Shown here one piece after another: positions 48,046 to 56,387 of a stretch of DNA of 64,000 nucleotides. Both the position numbers and the translations under genes were made by a program. How positions within the stretch are numbered: position 1 is the stretch's first letter; each line of letters starts with the position of its first letter. Source of the stretch: Gleimia sp. 6138-11-ORH1 (GTDB taxonomy: Bacteria > Actinomycetota > Actinomycetes > Actinomycetales > Actinomycetaceae); NCBI RefSeq assembly GCF_024814355.1, contig NZ_JANUXV010000001.1:310001-374000 (forward strand), written 5' to 3'. The notes under the pieces are model-generated. The model was not told where the DNA came from. It did not search any database and saw nothing but the letters and a program-made list of their open reading frames with translations.

Positions 48046-48082
48046 CGAGTCCTCGTTTTCCTAACTATTACAGTGTCTCTTC

Positions 48083-48095
48083 CGCCCTCGAGAAA
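48083..48095 (+). repeat. CGCCCTCG motif with A-rich flank, upstream of valS
   Basis: CGCCCTCG followed by AGAAA, single and not part of a hairpin, in the 218-bp region between valS and the gntR gene. That region has no supported gene. Confidence 0.7.
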
Positions 48096-48263
48096 AACAC
48101 CCAAAGGGGAAATGCCAGTAAAAACTATACAGAATGAATTTACCTGGATAATGCCAAGTTTCCCAACTAAATTTTAAGAAAAACAGCTGGGCGTGAAAGA
48201 AGCCACTTTTTTAGCCAGCTCTGTTTCCCAAAAAACAAGTACCGACTCTAATCTTGGCACAAA

Positions 48264-48947
48264 TCAAAGACTCTTTTGCGCAGTTGCCTGCGCAGTGAGC
48301 TGTTTAACTACACGCATATTATGAGCGCGACAATAAGCCTCAATCTTATGACTAGGAGCCTTCGCCTTAACCAACTTAAGTATCTCAGTATGCTCAGTAA
48401 CTGAACGAACACACCAATCCAAAGTATAACCATGATTAGCTAAACGCTGAATCGAATGCTGATTCCACTCCTGCTGTAAGTGTTTCAATAGCCGCGGATT
48501 CTCGCATTTAGAAGCCAACAACTGATGGAACTGCGCATTTAAAACCGAAAAAGCATCCGGAGAAAACTCATGCCGCACCACAGCGCGCATTTTCTCATTC
48601 AACGCCTCCGCCTCAGCAATCTCAGCATCATCAAGCAATGCAGCAGAAACACCCGTCACATAGGACTCAATCACCGCTAAAGTCTCTAACGAATCTAAAA
48701 GATCCCGTTCAGAAACCGGAGTGACAACCGCCCCCACATTACGCTTAAAATTAACCAGCCCCTCAGCTTCCAACCGGCGGATTGCCTCCCTTACCGGCAC
48801 CGCTGAAACATCGTACTTGCGAGCCAACCGATCTAAAACAAGCCGCTCCTTAGAAGCCAAAACCCCAGTTAAAATATCGTCCCTAAGCTGAAGATAAACA
48901 TACTCAGCCTTAGAAACATCCGGATTCTGGGAAGGGACAACACTCAT
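48264..48947 (-). CDS. GntR/FadR-type (FCD) transcriptional regulator
   Basis: A 227-aa regulator with an N-terminal winged helix (YVYLQLRDDILTGVLASKERLVLDRLARKYDVSAVPVREAIRRLEAEGLV) and an all-helical C-terminal FCD ligand domain with the ERDLLDSLETLAVIESYVTG, HRQFHQLL-like NAQFHQLLASKC, and EHTEILKLVKA patterns. Its ATG overlaps the proC stop by four bases, so the two are co-translated. The ligand is probably an organic acid; a link to proline metabolism is only suggested by position. Confidence 0.9.
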   Translation of the reverse strand: MSVVPSQNPDVSKAEYVYLQLRDDILTGVLASKERLVLDRLARKYDVSAVPVREAIRRLEAEGLVNFKRNVGAVVTPVSERDLLDSLETLAVIESYVTGVSAALLDDAEIAEAEALNEKMRAVVRHEFSPDAFSVLNAQFHQLLASKCENPRLLKHLQQEWNQHSIQRLANHGYTLDWCVRSVTEHTEILKLVKAKAPSHKIEAYCRAHNMRVVKQLTAQATAQKSL

Positions 48948-49762
48948 CTTCTTGCTCCTAACTTTTCATCTTGGGCAATACAGGCAGCCACCGCATCCGC
49001 TATCGCCGTACCAGCCCCACCAGCACGCAACGCCAAAAGACCAGCAATAGTTGTACCCCCCGGAGAACAAACCTGATCAATAAGATTATTAGGGGTAGCC
49101 GATTGCGAAGCCAACCCATCTAAAACTAAACTTGCGCTCCCACTAAAAGCCTGAGCCACAATCTGCGTTGCCACCGCTTTAGAAAGCCCATGTTTAACCC
49201 CCGCCATGGCAAAAGCATCAATCATCTCAAAAATCCACGCCGGAGAACTACCCGCTAAAGCCGTGAAAACAGGCATAAACGATTCAGCAATCTCAACACA
49301 CTCACCAAAAGTACCAGCAAACTCAGTGGCTAACTCAACATGCTCAGCTGTAGCATAAGTTCCCGCACAAAGCGCCGTCATAGACAATCCCAGCGACGCA
49401 TTCACATTCGGCATAAACCGAATCACAGGAACCTGCGCGCCCGCCGCAACTTCTAAATCCGCTAAAGAAATCCCCGCTGCCAGGGAAATAACTAAAGGAC
49501 GTTCAGCTTGCAAAATATCTGAAAGCTCTTGCAAAACCTCTAAAACAACCGGAGGTTTAACCCCCAGCACAATCACGTCACACTGAGAAGCTAAAACCCG
49601 ATTATCCGCTACATAACCAGCTTCTAAAACGGCAGCTAACTGCGGAGCCCGCTGACCACTCTTATCAGTGAACAAACAGTTCGTTGAGGTTAAGAAACCA
49701 GATTTAAACCCTCCCATAGCAATCGCAGATACCATATTACCTGCCCCAATAAAGCCGTACAT
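48944..49762 (-). CDS. proC: Pyrroline-5-carboxylate reductase
   Basis: ProC (272 aa) makes proline from P5C with NAD(P)H. It starts MYGFIGAGNMVSAIAMGGF with the Rossmann GxGxM motif; VISLAAGISL, RFMPNVNASLG and the C-terminal QVCSPGGTTIAGL are family signatures. ATG 49762 is chosen because the frame upstream (up to 49942) is unconserved and would place the nucleotide motif 60 residues in. First gene of a proC-gntR operon, divergent from comEA. Confidence 0.95.
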   Translation of the reverse strand: MYGFIGAGNMVSAIAMGGFKSGFLTSTNCLFTDKSGQRAPQLAAVLEAGYVADNRVLASQCDVIVLGVKPPVVLEVLQELSDILQAERPLVISLAAGISLADLEVAAGAQVPVIRFMPNVNASLGLSMTALCAGTYATAEHVELATEFAGTFGECVEIAESFMPVFTALAGSSPAWIFEMIDAFAMAGVKHGLSKAVATQIVAQAFSGSASLVLDGLASQSATPNNLIDQVCSPGGTTIAGLLALRAGGAGTAIADAVAACIAQDEKLGARR

Positions 49763-49885
49763 ATCTAGTCTTACCTTAACTTTCAACTCGTCAGTCACTG
49801 TGCACAAGCGCTTCCCAAAAGAAGTTGTCCACAGCAAAAAATCCCCACCGAAGTATCGAAATCTCTTACTTCGCATAATAACAAG

Positions 49886-50725
49886 ATGAAACCACAAAGC
49901 ACGCAAAAACAACCCAGCAGATTCCAAAAAAGAATCAAACAACTACACCAAAAAAGCCAACACCTAAAAGCACAAATCTCCCCCGGAGCAGCCATCGGAC
50001 TAATCCTCATGCTCAGCTTAGTGACAATCGTCTCCCTCTGGAACCTCAGCAAAAAAGAACCCAATCAAAACAACCTCCAAAACACCCCTACCATCCAAAG
50101 CCCCCACACAACAAACACCTCAGACACGATAGAAAACCCCAGCTCCACCGCCCTCGGGAAAACCAAAACCCACCCAAAACCAGAAAATGAAACCAGCCCA
50201 GAAAATGAAACCAGCCCAGAAAACGACCCCAACCCAGAAAACAACCCCACGAAAAATCAAAACCAAACAATCACCATCTACATAACCGGAGAAGTAAAAA
50301 CACCCGGACTCTACGAACTAACAACCCCCGCCCGCGTAAACGATGCAGTAAAAGCCGCCCAAGGACTAAACCCCACCGCAGATAAAAACAACATCAACCT
50401 AGCCACCCACCTAAACGACGGCGACCACATCCACATCCCCACACAAAACAAAAACCAGCCAACCGGAAACTACCAAATCAGCAACCAAAACAACCCAGCA
50501 AAAAACGAAACCAAATCACCCAACCCAAGAAACCAACGCTGCCTCGACATCCGCACAGCCAGCGCCAAAGAACTCCAAGAACTAAACGGAATCGGCACCA
50601 AAACCGCCGAAAACATCATCCGCTACCGCAACGAAACAGGACTAAACCACCCCGAAGACCTACTAAACATAAAAGGAATCGGCATGAAAACCTACCAAAA
50701 AATCAAAGACCAACTCTGCCCATGA
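49886..50725 (+). CDS. comEA: ComEA-like DNA-binding competence protein
   Basis: A 279-aa protein with one N-terminal membrane helix (about residues 33-55), a low-complexity linker rich in Asn, Thr, Pro and Glu, an SLBB domain (about 128-195: ITIYITGEVKTPGLYEL) and a C-terminal helix-hairpin-helix pair (about 215-279: ASAKELQELNGIGTKTAENI and EDLLNIKGIGMKTYQKIKD). ComEA binds incoming double-stranded DNA at the membrane. It overlaps comEC by four bases. The linker contains four 18-bp repeats and one CGCCCTCG motif. The sense strand is extraordinarily rich in A and C. Confidence 0.9.
   Translation: MKPQSTQKQPSRFQKRIKQLHQKSQHLKAQISPGAAIGLILMLSLVTIVSLWNLSKKEPNQNNLQNTPTIQSPHTTNTSDTIENPSSTALGKTKTHPKPENETSPENETSPENDPNPENNPTKNQNQTITIYITGEVKTPGLYELTTPARVNDAVKAAQGLNPTADKNNINLATHLNDGDHIHIPTQNKNQPTGNYQISNQNNPAKNETKSPNPRNQRCLDIRTASAKELQELNGIGTKTAENIIRYRNETGLNHPEDLLNIKGIGMKTYQKIKDQLCP
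50180..50251 (+). repeat. Four tandem 18-bp repeats in the comEA linker
   Basis: CCAGAAAATGAAACCAGC is present twice exactly (50180-50197, 50198-50215), followed by two degenerate copies (50216-50233, 50234-50251). It encodes the hexapeptide PENETS and variants, so copy number changes alter linker length without a frameshift. Confidence 0.85.
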
Positions 50726-52191
50726 AAAACCACCGCGCCCTGGAACTATCCCTAACTATCCCCACCCTAAGTGCCTGGATAGCCTGCCTACTAGCGCTAA
50801 ACGGAACCTCCCCAACCTACCTAATCAGCACAATCCTCCTACTCACCACCGCACTCATCTACTACACCAACCAGCACTACCAAACCACCCCCAAACACGC
50901 AAAAACACCAGCAGAAACAAAGAAACTACTACTGGCAACCACCGCCGCAATCCTCCTAATCACCACCTTCAACGCCCACCTACACCACCAGCACTACCAA
51001 AACTCAACCCTAATCGAAACCTGCCTCAACCAATGCCAAATCGAAATCATCGCCCAACGCGCCCCCAACAAAACCACCAAAGGCTACCAACTCCCAGCCC
51101 GCCTAAACCAAGACCAAAAACAACAACTAACCCTAACCGGTAAAGAACTCGGAAAAATCAAAACCAACGACAAAGTCCTAGTAAAAGGACAACTCAAAAA
51201 AGACGGCCAACCACCCAACCAAGGAACCTTCAAAGTAAAAGAACACCACATTCTCAAAACCAGCTTCGCCCACCAAGTCGCCGACCACCTCCAAACCCAC
51301 CTGGACAACACCCAAAGCAGCGCCCTAATCCGCGCCATGACCATAGGCGACCTCTCCGGCTTAGAACAAACAACCCGCACACAAATCCGCCACGCCGGAG
51401 CCGCCCACCTCATCGCCATCTCCGGACTACACCTAGCGATCCTAATGGCAACCACCCAAGCCCTCATCCCCGGAAAACCCCGCAGGAAAACAAAACTAAC
51501 CCTACTGGGACTAGCAATCGTAATCATTAGCGTCGGCTGGCAGCCCTCCGTCCTCAGAGCCACAACAATGCTCGGACTAACCAGCCTCGGAGCCCAGCTA
51601 AAACGCCACACCCAAGGAATAAACTCCCTCGCAATCGTCATCTTAATCTGGCTCACCTACGACCCCTGGCTAGCATACTCAACCGGATTCCTCCTCTCAG
51701 CACTGGCAACGCTCGCGGTACTAGGAGTAACCATAACCGGACAAAAAATAGAACACTTTGAAAACGAAACAACCATCAGAAAATATTGGCTACTACTTAG
51801 ACCCATAATCCTGGTACCAATCTATGCACAACTGGTAACCAGCGCAGTTACCGTAAGTCAAATGGGAAGCTACGCAACCTACGGTATTTTCGTGAACATC
51901 TTATTAACGCCGTTAGTTCCCCTAATAACAGGCGGAGGAATCTTCATTCTCCTAACCAGCTTAATCTCACCAACGCTTGCTACCTGGCTAGGGCAAATCG
52001 TGAAAGTATTTGCCCAACTTGAGCTGGATTTGATAAGTTTCACAGCGCAACTTCCCGGCGCCCATTTAGAAGGCGAATCTGCCTGGTGGGCACTGATCGG
52101 ACAGTACACGTTAGTCGGGTTCAGTTTAATATGTCACCGCGGTATGAGAAGCTATCTATATGGCAGTAAAACCCAGGTTCGCAAAAAATAA
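50722..52191 (+). CDS. comEC: ComEC/Rec2-type channel, short form without nuclease domain
   Basis: A 489-aa polytopic protein. After N-terminal helices and a soluble OB-like region (about 80-185) comes the Competence domain with HAGAAHLIAISGLHLAIL, the conserved core of ComEC, and GWQPSVLRATTMLGL. The protein stops after the membrane domain; the C-terminal metallo-beta-lactamase domain of full ComEC (usually about 750 aa in total) is absent. Short forms exist in many actinobacteria. It overlaps comEA and holA, giving the common comEA-comEC-holA order. Its first two-thirds share the extreme A+C bias of comEA. Confidence 0.9.
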   Translation: MKNHRALELSLTIPTLSAWIACLLALNGTSPTYLISTILLLTTALIYYTNQHYQTTPKHAKTPAETKKLLLATTAAILLITTFNAHLHHQHYQNSTLIETCLNQCQIEIIAQRAPNKTTKGYQLPARLNQDQKQQLTLTGKELGKIKTNDKVLVKGQLKKDGQPPNQGTFKVKEHHILKTSFAHQVADHLQTHLDNTQSSALIRAMTIGDLSGLEQTTRTQIRHAGAAHLIAISGLHLAILMATTQALIPGKPRRKTKLTLLGLAIVIISVGWQPSVLRATTMLGLTSLGAQLKRHTQGINSLAIVILIWLTYDPWLAYSTGFLLSALATLAVLGVTITGQKIEHFENETTIRKYWLLLRPIILVPIYAQLVTSAVTVSQMGSYATYGIFVNILLTPLVPLITGGGIFILLTSLISPTLATWLGQIVKVFAQLELDLISFTAQLPGAHLEGESAWWALIGQYTLVGFSLICHRGMRSYLYGSKTQVRKK

Positions 52192-53173
52192 AAACAGTGA
52201 TGCCACGCTCCTAAACTGGCGTAAGATAATCCCCGCCCCAGTGATAGTAATAAAAGCTGAAGAACCACTGTTTGCTGACCGGGCAGTGGCATTGCTCCGC
52301 AAACAACTTCTAGCCAAAGACCCCGGCACCGAAGTTACCCTCTTAGAAGCAGCTACTTACGAACCCGGACAACTTGGGGTAGCAGTCTCACCCTCCCTCT
52401 TTTCAGAAAGCCGTTTCGTCTACATTCCACAGGTAGAACAAGCCTCCACCGCAATGGTGGCTGACATTTTAAACTATCAAAAAAATACTGAGCCAGAAGT
52501 AACCCTAGTCTTACGTCATAACGGAGGAAATGGAGCACGTAAACTCCTGACCGACCTCCAGGCTGCACAAATCCCGTTTTATATAGCTCCGAAACTAAAT
52601 AATGACTCAGAACGTATAAAATGCGTCCTCGACGAAGTGCGTGCCGCAGGAGGACGGATTGATAACGACGCAGCAGCTCTGCTGGTAGCTGCGCTACGTT
52701 CAGAACTACCCGAAATCCTGGCCGTAGCTAATCAACTTGTAGGCGACTATCCAGGTGAAATAATCACCAGTGAGATCATCGAAGAATATCAAGCGGGGAA
52801 AAAAGAAGTAGACGGATACGAAGTAGTTCAAGCTGCTATTGACGGAGACTTAGCTAAAGCTCTAACAGATTTGCGGCACGCCCTCGCCTGTGGAATCACC
52901 GGCCCAGCACTTACGGGAGCCATGGCTTTTAAGCTAAGACAACTAGCGAAAGTCTCAACCATTCCCAGACGCCCCGCCGCAGACATGGGAATGCCCCGTT
53001 TCATTATCGATAAAACCCGCGCTTCGCTGCGCACCTGGACAGAAGCCGCTTTAAGAGAAGCAATCAAGGCTTGTGCCACCGCAGATGCGGAAGTCAAAGG
53101 TGAATCACGCGACCCAGTTTACGCCCTAGAAAAACTAATGATTACCGTAGCTACCCGAGCGCGGAACCTGTAG
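52160..53173 (+). CDS. holA: DNA polymerase III delta subunit
   Basis: HolA (337 aa), the clamp-loader delta subunit that opens the beta clamp. The N-terminal APVIVIKAEEPLFADRAVALL, PSLFSESRFVYIPQVEQAS and the C-terminal collar region (KLRQLAKVS, DPVYALEKLMI) fit the family, which is weakly conserved. ATG 52160 lies inside the end of comEC (32-bp overlap). In most actinobacteria rpsT follows directly; here 2.6 kb with an ABC operon intervenes. Base use returns to balanced. Confidence 0.88.
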   Translation: MAVKPRFAKNKNSDATLLNWRKIIPAPVIVIKAEEPLFADRAVALLRKQLLAKDPGTEVTLLEAATYEPGQLGVAVSPSLFSESRFVYIPQVEQASTAMVADILNYQKNTEPEVTLVLRHNGGNGARKLLTDLQAAQIPFYIAPKLNNDSERIKCVLDEVRAAGGRIDNDAAALLVAALRSELPEILAVANQLVGDYPGEIITSEIIEEYQAGKKEVDGYEVVQAAIDGDLAKALTDLRHALACGITGPALTGAMAFKLRQLAKVSTIPRRPAADMGMPRFIIDKTRASLRTWTEAALREAIKACATADAEVKGESRDPVYALEKLMITVATRARNL

Positions 53174-53472
53174 TTAGCCGAGCGCGGAACCTGTAGTTCC
53201 CCGAAAACGGGGAGTTGCATATTCCAGCGATTTGAATACCCGGATTTACGAACCTGTAGTTAGCCGAAAAACGGGGCGGTGCATGACCTGCAAAAGTTAA
53301 GCACACAACGTTTCCTTAACCTAAAAGCTACGAAAGGTGGACTTTTTACTGCGATACCAGCTAAAAGCACAGTTTTAGATGCGTTTAGGAAGTGCGGGAA
53401 AATCCTTTTAGGGAATCTGTTAAATCCAAAGAATATGTCCCCTGGTTTTAGGGGAGTGCGGGAAAATCCTTT
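53156..53472. repeat. Degenerate direct-repeat region downstream of holA
   Basis: The 434 bp from 53174 to 53607 have no convincing gene. They hold direct repeats: CGAGCGCGGAACCTGTAGTT at 53156-53175 (overlapping the holA stop) and 53179-53198, a third GAACCTGTAGTT at 53250, two modules in which this is followed by a CCG-A-rich-CGG hairpin and GTTGCAT/GGTGCAT (53186-53220, 53250-53284), and AGTGCGGGAAAATCCTTT at 53391-53408 and 53455-53472. A 98-codon frame at 53279-53575 crosses them but lacks any familiar feature. Confidence 0.65.
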
Positions 53473-53524
53473 CAGGACTCTATCTTCTCGCCCTTATATC
53501 CGGTATGCCTCAGAGCTTATATTG

Positions 53525-53565
53525 AACTTGGGTGTGGAAAACATTTTATTTCCCACATCCAAGTT
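53525..53565 (-). terminator. Hairpin downstream of the GntR-ABC operon
   Basis: AACTTGG-TGTGG pairs imperfectly with CCACA-CCAAGTT across a T-rich loop. 42 bp beyond the stop of the minus-strand membrane gene. Confidence 0.5.
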
Positions 53566-53607
53566 AATCAGCTAACAGCCAGAACCTTTTGGAATAAGCT
53601 GGAACTT

Positions 53608-54279
53608 TTAAGCTCTGCGAACTACCGGAGCGTTAAGTGATAGCAAGCCAGATAACAGAAGGAATCCTAACGGGAAAGCAAATAGTAGCGTTTTGTAATC
53701 AAAAACGTAGCCTATTTTGTTGAAGACTAGAATCATAACTAAACACGCAACTATAGCTGCTAAGAGTAGCGAATAGATAATAATCAGGAAGATTAGCTGG
53801 GAGTTTGAAGTACTCTTTAGGTAGATAGCTGAGAAAGTGTAGGCAGCTTGGTCTGCGATAAAGAAAGCAGCTAAAACGGTGATAATAGTTTCTACATTCC
53901 AGTTGTACCCCTGAGTCTGTGAAAATCGTTCCGCCGCAAAGATTACAAACCAAGTTAAGATATAAAAGCCAATGAACAATAAACCGGTTAAACGTACCGA
54001 TAGTTTATTAGTTCTTTCAGTAGCACCGCTAAGAATAGCTATCCTAGGGATCATCAAATAATGCGCCGTGTGGATTGCCAGAACTGAAATAAACCCGGTT
54101 AAACTCCAGCTAAACGTTAAATCTGAGGCCTCAGAATCATTTATGCCAAGGTAGTTTAATATGCCCTTAACGATTGACTGGATAAAGATAATAGATATAG
54201 GAATCACCAGGAATTTACTGGTTATAGACACTCCAGCTTTAGTGAGCTGCCAGATGGAAGGTTGAGATTTCGAGTGCAT
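53608..54279 (-). CDS. Membrane protein of a GntR-regulated ABC system
   Basis: A 223-aa protein with six hydrophobic segments and no recognisable domain signature. It is the third gene of an operon gntR - ATPase - membrane protein, with 2 bp between it and the ATPase gene. Membrane proteins in this position in YtrA-type operons act as permease subunits, so that role is inferred. Confidence 0.75.
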   Translation of the reverse strand: MHSKSQPSIWQLTKAGVSITSKFLVIPISIIFIQSIVKGILNYLGINDSEASDLTFSWSLTGFISVLAIHTAHYLMIPRIAILSGATERTNKLSVRLTGLLFIGFYILTWFVIFAAERFSQTQGYNWNVETIITVLAAFFIADQAAYTFSAIYLKSTSNSQLIFLIIIYSLLLAAIVACLVMILVFNKIGYVFDYKTLLFAFPLGFLLLSGLLSLNAPVVRRA

Positions 54280-54281
54280 GA

Positions 54282-55166
54282 TTATTCCTTTGCCAATTGA
54301 GCTACGAATGCGTCTTGAAAAGATAGCGGCTGTGAAGCCAGAGTAGAAAAGTCCGTCAGCAGAGGGAAGCCGGTGGGAGGAATCTCGACAATAATTTCTT
54401 TAAAGCTACCCAAAGTGCGAGAGAAGCTAATCTTCAGGTGAGGATATTCTTTTTGGAACTTTTCAATATCTGCAGTGCTGCCTTGGATCGATCGATACTT
54501 TGCTTTTAAAGCTTCGGTGGAATCCGCGAAAATTAGCTTACCTTTGTTAATAATGCGAACTTCATTGCAAAGAGTTTCGAGTTCTCCAACCATATGAGAG
54601 GAAATCACGAAACTTCTTGGTGTTTTAGCTTCATCTAGTCCCCGAGCGTTCAAATCGATAATTTTCTCGTAAAGGCGGTAACGAGTGGGCACATCTAGAT
54701 TTGCTTGGATCTCATCTAATAGGGTGAACCGAGCTTCAGAAGCCAACGCAAAAATAGCAAGTAGTAGATTTCCTTCACCAGTAGAGAGCTTTTTAAAGGT
54801 TCGTCTTGGTTTCAGATTTATTTCGAAGTGATCTATTAGCTGCTGGTAGAGTTCTTCGTTCCAAGTTTTACGCAGGCTCAGGTAAGCCAATATATCTTGA
54901 ATTGCGTATTCAGCGTATTCTTTGGCGCTTCCGACATAAAATACTTCGCTATGGAGATTCTCTAAGTTAGCGAGTTGTCCGTTCAACTCTATTTCACCAC
55001 TGTGATCGCTAATTAAACCAGCCAATATCCGCAGTAAGGTAGTTTTTCCAGCCCCATTCGGGCCTAGTAATGCGGTGATGGAGTTAGCCGCAAAGGAAGT
55101 GGAAATATCCTCTAGGGTAGGGGTAGAGTTTCCTCGATACGTAAAGCTCAGATGTTTGGTTTTCAT
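54282..55166 (-). CDS. ABC transporter ATP-binding protein (YtrB-like)
   Basis: A 294-aa ATPase. Walker A is GPNGAGKTT, the signature region is KLSTGEGNLLL (a degenerate LSGGQ), the Walker B region is FTLLDEIQANLD, and the switch is SSHMVGE. The signature with LSTGE and Walker B with DEIQ instead of DEPT are typical of YtrB-like subunits in GntR-controlled operons. The start overlaps gntR by four bases, ATGA style. Confidence 0.9.
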   Translation of the reverse strand: MKTKHLSFTYRGNSTPTLEDISTSFAANSITALLGPNGAGKTTLLRILAGLISDHSGEIELNGQLANLENLHSEVFYVGSAKEYAEYAIQDILAYLSLRKTWNEELYQQLIDHFEINLKPRRTFKKLSTGEGNLLLAIFALASEARFTLLDEIQANLDVPTRYRLYEKIIDLNARGLDEAKTPRSFVISSHMVGELETLCNEVRIINKGKLIFADSTEALKAKYRSIQGSTADIEKFQKEYPHLKISFSRTLGSFKEIIVEIPPTGFPLLTDFSTLASQPLSFQDAFVAQLAKE

Positions 55167-55552
55167 AGCTTTTTATCTCTCTTAGTAGCTAAATATTGCG
55201 TAACGTAGGTTAGGATTTCAGTTTCACTAAGCCCTAAGTCTGTCGCAGTTTTTAAGGCGGGTTTTAAGGTTGTTTCAAAGTATGTGTCTTTGTATTTTGT
55301 AACGATTTGCTCTTTAGCGGTTGCAGTTACGAACATCCCAATACCGCGTCGTTTTTCAATTAGGCCCTCATCAAGTAAAAGGGAAAAGGCTTTTCCAGCG
55401 GTAGCAGGGTTTATACGGAAAGCTGTTGCATAGGCCGTAGTGGACATCAACTGTTCACCGGGTTGTAAAGTTTCCGAAAGGATTTTTTGACGAATGTCCT
55501 CAGCGATCTGTTGGTAGATAGGCGCGGAATCGTCGAAGTGCAATATGATCAC
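55163..55552 (-). CDS. GntR family regulator, YtrA subfamily
   Basis: A 129-aa winged-helix regulator: PIYQQIAEDIRQKILSETLQPGEQLMSTTAYATAFRINPATAGKAFSLLLDEGLIEKRRGIGMFV is a clear GntR DNA-binding domain. The remaining short helical tail is typical of YtrA members, which lack a ligand domain. It heads the operon with the ABC ATPase and membrane gene. Palindromes directly upstream are probable autoregulatory operators. Confidence 0.93.
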   Translation of the reverse strand: MIILHFDDSAPIYQQIAEDIRQKILSETLQPGEQLMSTTAYATAFRINPATAGKAFSLLLDEGLIEKRRGIGMFVTATAKEQIVTKYKDTYFETTLKPALKTATDLGLSETEILTYVTQYLATKRDKKL

Positions 55553-55555
55553 CCC

Positions 55556-55593
55556 CCTAAGTGGTTAGTTACATAACTAATTAACCACTTAGG
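55556..55593. promoter_or_regulatory. Nested palindromic operator of the GntR operon
   Basis: CCTAAGTGGTTA (55556-55567) and TAACCACTTAGG (55582-55593) form a perfect 12-bp dyad. A second perfect dyad, TTAGTTA-CA-TAACTAA (55565-55580), is nested between the arms. It begins 4 bp upstream of the GntR start codon. YtrA-type regulators often bind such dyads over their own promoters. Confidence 0.7.
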
Positions 55594-55645
55594 TGGTTGA
55601 GTTGTCAAGAGGTCGGGTAGTAAGTGCGCCGGGCCATTTTTGGGG

Positions 55646-55766
55646 AATACGAGTCTAAAAGGGGATTTAGACTCGTATTTCATGTAAAAAGAGGGGGATA
55701 TAGAAGAAAATACGAGTCAGAACCGTAGTTTAGACTCGTATTTCGTAAAAATAGACGTGCGTCTAT
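55646..55766. repeat. Paired ATACGAGTC hairpins and a short palindrome
   Basis: Four copies of ATACGAGTC in alternating orientation form two stems: a 14-bp stem at 55646-55659/55666-55679 and an 11-bp stem at 55708-55718/55733-55743. A 7+7 palindrome ATAGACG-TG-CGTCTAT follows at 55751-55766. All lie between the GntR operon start and the rpsT terminator. Confidence 0.8.
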
Positions 55767-55775
55767 GTCTAGATA

Positions 55776-55817
55776 AAGTTAGGCACCCACAAACCGGAGC
55801 TTGTAGGTGCCTAACTT
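55776..55817 (-). terminator. rpsT terminator
   Basis: A 16-17-bp stem, AAGTTAGGCACC-ACAA with TTGT-GGTGCCTAACTT (one mismatch), 17 bp beyond the rpsT stop on the minus strand, with TTT following. Confidence 0.8.
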
Positions 55818-55833
55818 AAGTTAAGAGAAGAAA

Positions 55834-56094
55834 TCACATCTTCGCGATCTGTACAGCCAGCTTGGACTGACGGTTGCCAGCCTGGTTGCGGTGGATCACA
55901 CCCTTGGAGGCAGCCTTGTCCAGCTTCTTGCCAGCTAGACGTAGAGCTGCTTCAGCAGCTTCACGATCGCCAGCAGCGATAGCTTCACGTACGCGACGGA
56001 TGTAGGTCTTTAGTTCAGACTTAACAGCCTTGTTGCGCAGGCGACGCTTTTCGTTGGTCTTGATGCGCTTCATCTGGGACTTGATATTTGCCAC
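55834..56094 (-). CDS. rpsT: 30S ribosomal protein S20
   Basis: RpsT (86 aa). [30 protein letters not shown] at the start and the Ala-rich C-terminal helix with [22 protein letters not shown] are diagnostic. AAGAGAG lies upstream. It shows the codon choice of a highly expressed gene. Confidence 0.97.
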   Translation of the reverse strand: MANIKSQMKRIKTNEKRRLRNKAVKSELKTYIRRVREAIAAGDREAAEAALRLAGKKLDKAASKGVIHRNQAGNRQSKLAVQIAKM

Positions 56095-56387
56095 AGTATT
56101 TACTCTCTTTTTGTTAGATTAACAGGGTCGGTGAGGGCTTGTTGGGTCTAGACAACTCAGTGGGGGACACTCGAGATATGGCAAACGACCCAACGTGGTC
56201 CCAAGCCCGACCAGGCTTGAATCCACTTGCAATCTTAGCAGGAAACCGTGGAAAAACAACGAAAAACCCACAGTTACTAAAGGTGAACCCGCTCACCGTA
56301 TAAAAAAGTTACGGGTAGAGGGGAATAGGGGGGGAAGTGGATACTGGGCGTGGACAAGAATGTTCTCGCAGAGCCTGGATTAGGTAG

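Noticed and set aside
49825-49833. Single DnaA-box-like TTGTCCACA between proC and comEA
   Set aside because: Only one box was noticed and there are no dnaA/dnaN/rpmH genes, so no origin is supported.
53279-53575. 98-codon plus-strand frame downstream of holA
   Set aside because: Runs across the direct-repeat region, has no domain-like features and ends in a hairpin; treated as non-coding.
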